A stretch of DNA of 64,000 bases from Pseudogemmobacter sp044142105 (GTDB lineage: Bacteria > Pseudomonadota > Alphaproteobacteria > Rhodobacterales > Rhodobacteraceae), in assembly GCF_044142105.1 (NCBI RefSeq), contig NZ_JBGTYM010000003.1:310001-374000 (forward strand), read 5' to 3'. Within the stretch, counting starts at the first letter, position 1. Each line of letters opens with the position of its first letter. The notes under the pieces are model-generated. The model was not told the DNA's origin. It worked only from the letters and a program-made list of their open reading frames with translations, and ran no database searches. Below, piece after piece: positions 62,204 to 64,000 of the stretch. A program made the position numbers and the translations under genes.

Positions 62204-62950
62204 CTATTCGTGCCAATGTTCCGCGACGAAGGGCGCGTGGCGGCAGGTGCCGTGGGGACCGTCCTTGACCATGGCCGGTTTGATCTGCCCCGCAAAGGAG
62301 ATGATCGACGCCCCGGCTGGCGGCGCAGCTATGCCTTGCGGCAAGGGATGATCGGCATAGGCACCGCAATCCTGGCGAAAATAGACGATAGACCCATCCC
62401 TGAAATAGGCCATCTCCTGCAGCTTCCAGTCCAGATACCTTTGATCCGAGACAAAGCCCGCCGCGCCGCGATGATGCTGGCAGCGGGCAACAGTCCCTTC
62501 GGGATCGGCAACGAAATCTGTCCAGAGATGCGGCATCGCCCCAACCCGCACGCGCATGACGGCGCAATGGCCACGCGTATTGCCCGCCTGGTTGCGCCCG
62601 CGGGCGACCATGAAATCATTCTGGGGATGATCGAACAGGAAATCGACCTTGTCGATCAACACGACATCGATATCCACCTGCAGCAGCAGTTGCCCTTCCA
62701 GCCCAAGGAAACCGGGCATGAACACTGCGAGCTTCTTGCCATTGCCGCAATCCCGTGGCGCGAATCCATAATCAGGCATCGGATGCGCACGGATCGAGTC
62801 GCGCAGGCCCTGCGTATCGTCGGTGACACAGTGGAAAATATGCGGGATCGAGAGTTGGCGGGCAAACATGGCATGAAGCCGGTTCACATCGTCTGCGGAA
62901 TAGAGATTGCCCCATTTGAAGCAGTTGATATGGACGGTCTGGTCAGGCAC
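62204..62950 (-). CDS. Glycosyltransferase-like family protein
   Basis: A 248-aa cytoplasmic protein. The N-terminal INCFKWGNLYSADDVNRLHA followed by IPHIFHCVTDDTQGL is the signature of a small nucleotide-sugar transferase-like family. LLLQVDIDVVLID provides an Asp-x-Asp metal/nucleotide motif. It starts with GTG 62950 and overlaps the amidohydrolase gene by 8 bp on the same strand. No sugar-biosynthesis genes are nearby, so acceptor and donor are unknown. Confidence 0.7.
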   Translation of the reverse strand: MPDQTVHINCFKWGNLYSADDVNRLHAMFARQLSIPHIFHCVTDDTQGLRDSIRAHPMPDYGFAPRDCGNGKKLAVFMPGFLGLEGQLLLQVDIDVVLIDKVDFLFDHPQNDFMVARGRNQAGNTRGHCAVMRVRVGAMPHLWTDFVADPEGTVARCQHHRGAAGFVSDQRYLDWKLQEMAYFRDGSIVYFRQDCGAYADHPLPQGIAAPPAGASIISFAGQIKPAMVKDGPHGTCRHAPFVAEHWHE

Positions 62951-64000
62951 CTGTCGCCCCCATCCGCCGCTCGCGTTTTGCCAGCGCCTTGTCGATCTCG
63001 GCGCTGTTGCGCGCCAGATGATCCGTGACGAAGGCCCGATCCGCCTGATCCAGCGCCTCGCCGCACAGCAGTTTGGCGATCACTTCGGGATTGTAGAAAC
63101 GCAGTGCCGCAGACAGGATCATCGCTTCGTCGATCAGATCGGCGGTCGTGCTGGGCGAACAGATATCGGCAATATTGTCCGATCCCATCCGTATATGCAC
63201 GCCGCGCGCCACCAGTTCCAGAATCCGTGGCATCGCATTGCCTGTGGGCGCGATCAGCGGCCGCAGCATCCGCATTCCCAGCGCCGCCGACGGGCAGGCG
63301 ATCAGCCCGATCTTAAGCGCGGCCATGGCCTCGGCCAGACGGTAGAAGCGCGCGTCGTCATAGGTCGAGGGCGAGACCATATGCACCGCCCAGACCATCG
63401 GTTCACCATTGGGCGAAACCGGCGCGCCGTGCTGGCGCACCACTTCGACCAGGCGCTCGGTGCCCCGTTCGGAATCCTCGAAGCGCTGATCGGTGTGGAC
63501 ATGGACCATCTTCCCGGTCTCTTGCGCCAGGGCCAGCACGCGGCGGCAGCTTTCCTCGAAGCCGATATGATCGGGGTAATCGTCGATATCGTCGGCTTCG
63601 GGCAGGCATCCGATGAAATCGGCCTCACGCACCCCCGCCTCGAACACCCGCCAGCGCTGCGGTTCACTGTCCTTGAATCCGAACGGTGTATAGGCGCCCA
63701 GCCGGATGTCGATCCGGTCCGCCCAGGTCGCCTTGATTTCCTGCATCCATTCCAGGCCTGTCAGACCTACCCGGTCGGGGGTGACATCGACCATCGTGTC
63801 GGCGCGCCGGGTGCCGACCTCGTGCATTTCCTCAAGCGTCTCGTTCACCCTGGCGAAAAAGTCGTCGCGGTCAAAGGCCGGCCCGGCATGGAGATCGGCG
63901 ATCATCGCATGTTTCTGCTGAAGCGAGATGTGGAAGTCTTCATAGGCGCGATGATCGGCGCTGGCGAGATAGCGATCTTCGAAAGTTCCGGCCCGGTCCA
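62943..64000 (-). CDS. Amidohydrolase/deaminase-family protein (5' end outside window)
   Basis: The C-terminal ~352 residues of a TIM-barrel metal hydrolase. The frame is open to the right edge, so the N-terminal metal motif may lie outside. Visible are HVHTDQ, a typical mid-barrel metal histidine, and the Asp-bearing strand IRMGSDNIADICSP near the end, resembling cytosine-deaminase-like hydrolases. Substrate unknown. Cotranscribed with the glycosyltransferase-like gene by overlap. Confidence 0.8.
   Translation of the reverse strand, partial: DRAGTFEDRYLASADHRAYEDFHISLQQKHAMIADLHAGPAFDRDDFFARVNETLEEMHEVGTRRADTMVDVTPDRVGLTGLEWMQEIKATWADRIDIRLGAYTPFGFKDSEPQRWRVFEAGVREADFIGCLPEADDIDDYPDHIGFEESCRRVLALAQETGKMVHVHTDQRFEDSERGTERLVEVVRQHGAPVSPNGEPMVWAVHMVSPSTYDDARFYRLAEAMAALKIGLIACPSAALGMRMLRPLIAPTGNAMPRILELVARGVHIRMGSDNIADICSPSTTADLIDEAMILSAALRFYNPEVIAKLLCGEALDQADRAFVTDHLARNSAEIDKALAKRERRMGATGA

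Overview
The window is GC-rich, densely coded DNA. Gene content (TAXI-TRAP, AapJQMP, Tct and polyamine-type ABC importers, FCD-type GntR regulators, FixJ-type two-component system, Rhodobacterales-like protein sequences) suggests an alphaproteobacterium, probably a Rhodobacterales member resembling Paracoccus. This assignment is an inference; no rRNA or marker gene is present. I see no tRNA, rRNA, CRISPR array or intact insertion sequence. Most of the window is a chain of small-molecule uptake and catabolism operons, each with its own regulator, broken by short scars: an IS3-type remnant, truncated HlyD, LspA-like and FAD-oxidase pieces, and a frameshifted prpF.

Layout. 2-9741: TAXI-TRAP transporter, Asp/Glu-racemase-family enzyme, three-subunit flavin/iron-sulfur amino-acid dehydrogenase of the HcnABC/LhpBEF type, GntR regulator, BisC-like molybdoenzyme and a RidA-family protein, all on + and tightly packed. 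10065-14255: IS3 scar, then an odd island with a 226-aa protein divergent from a LysM/peptidoglycan-binding-like protein and a 799-aa DNase I-fold (EEP) protein with an AN1-like Cys/His cluster. 14432-17128: GlcG/HbpS-like secreted protein and a DctB-like kinase with a FixJ-like regulator. 17298-20735: merR-zntA type metal resistance with a membrane methyltransferase. 20943-22673: FUSC/DUF2955 exporter with a broken HlyD partner. 22674-31574: first polyamine-type ABC importer with an M19-like protein, an N-carbamoylsarcosine-amidase-like hydrolase and regulators. 31682-36413: second polyamine-type importer plus an SDR. 36575-47676: GntR, PLP C-S lyase, AapJQMP importer, three consecutive MmgE/PrpD paralogues and a GST. 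47768-50020: prpF pseudogene, LysR gene, oxidase scrap. 50193-61962: TctED two-component system, TctC, fused TctA-TctB, intact PrpF, 2-hydroxyacid dehydrogenase, AbrB-type membrane protein, GntR, TcuA and TcuB, which together read as a tricarboxylate (tricarballylate/aconitate) utilisation locus. 62204-64000: glycosyltransferase-like protein and an amidohydrolase cut by the window edge.

How the genes work together. The catabolic modules share one logic: a binding-protein-dependent importer, one or more isomerases/racemases/epimerases (Asp/Glu racemase, MmgE/PrpD, PrpF), a flavin or PLP enzyme, and a local GntR or LysR regulator. The two most unusual blocks are the EEP-nuclease island (10345-14255), which looks like orphaned contractile-spike cargo or a toxin unit, and the Aap-MmgE/PrpD x3-GST-PLP lyase block. 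The latter shares an identical 14-bp operator candidate in two promoter regions and has parallels to bacterial succino-amino-acid and iminodisuccinate catabolism.
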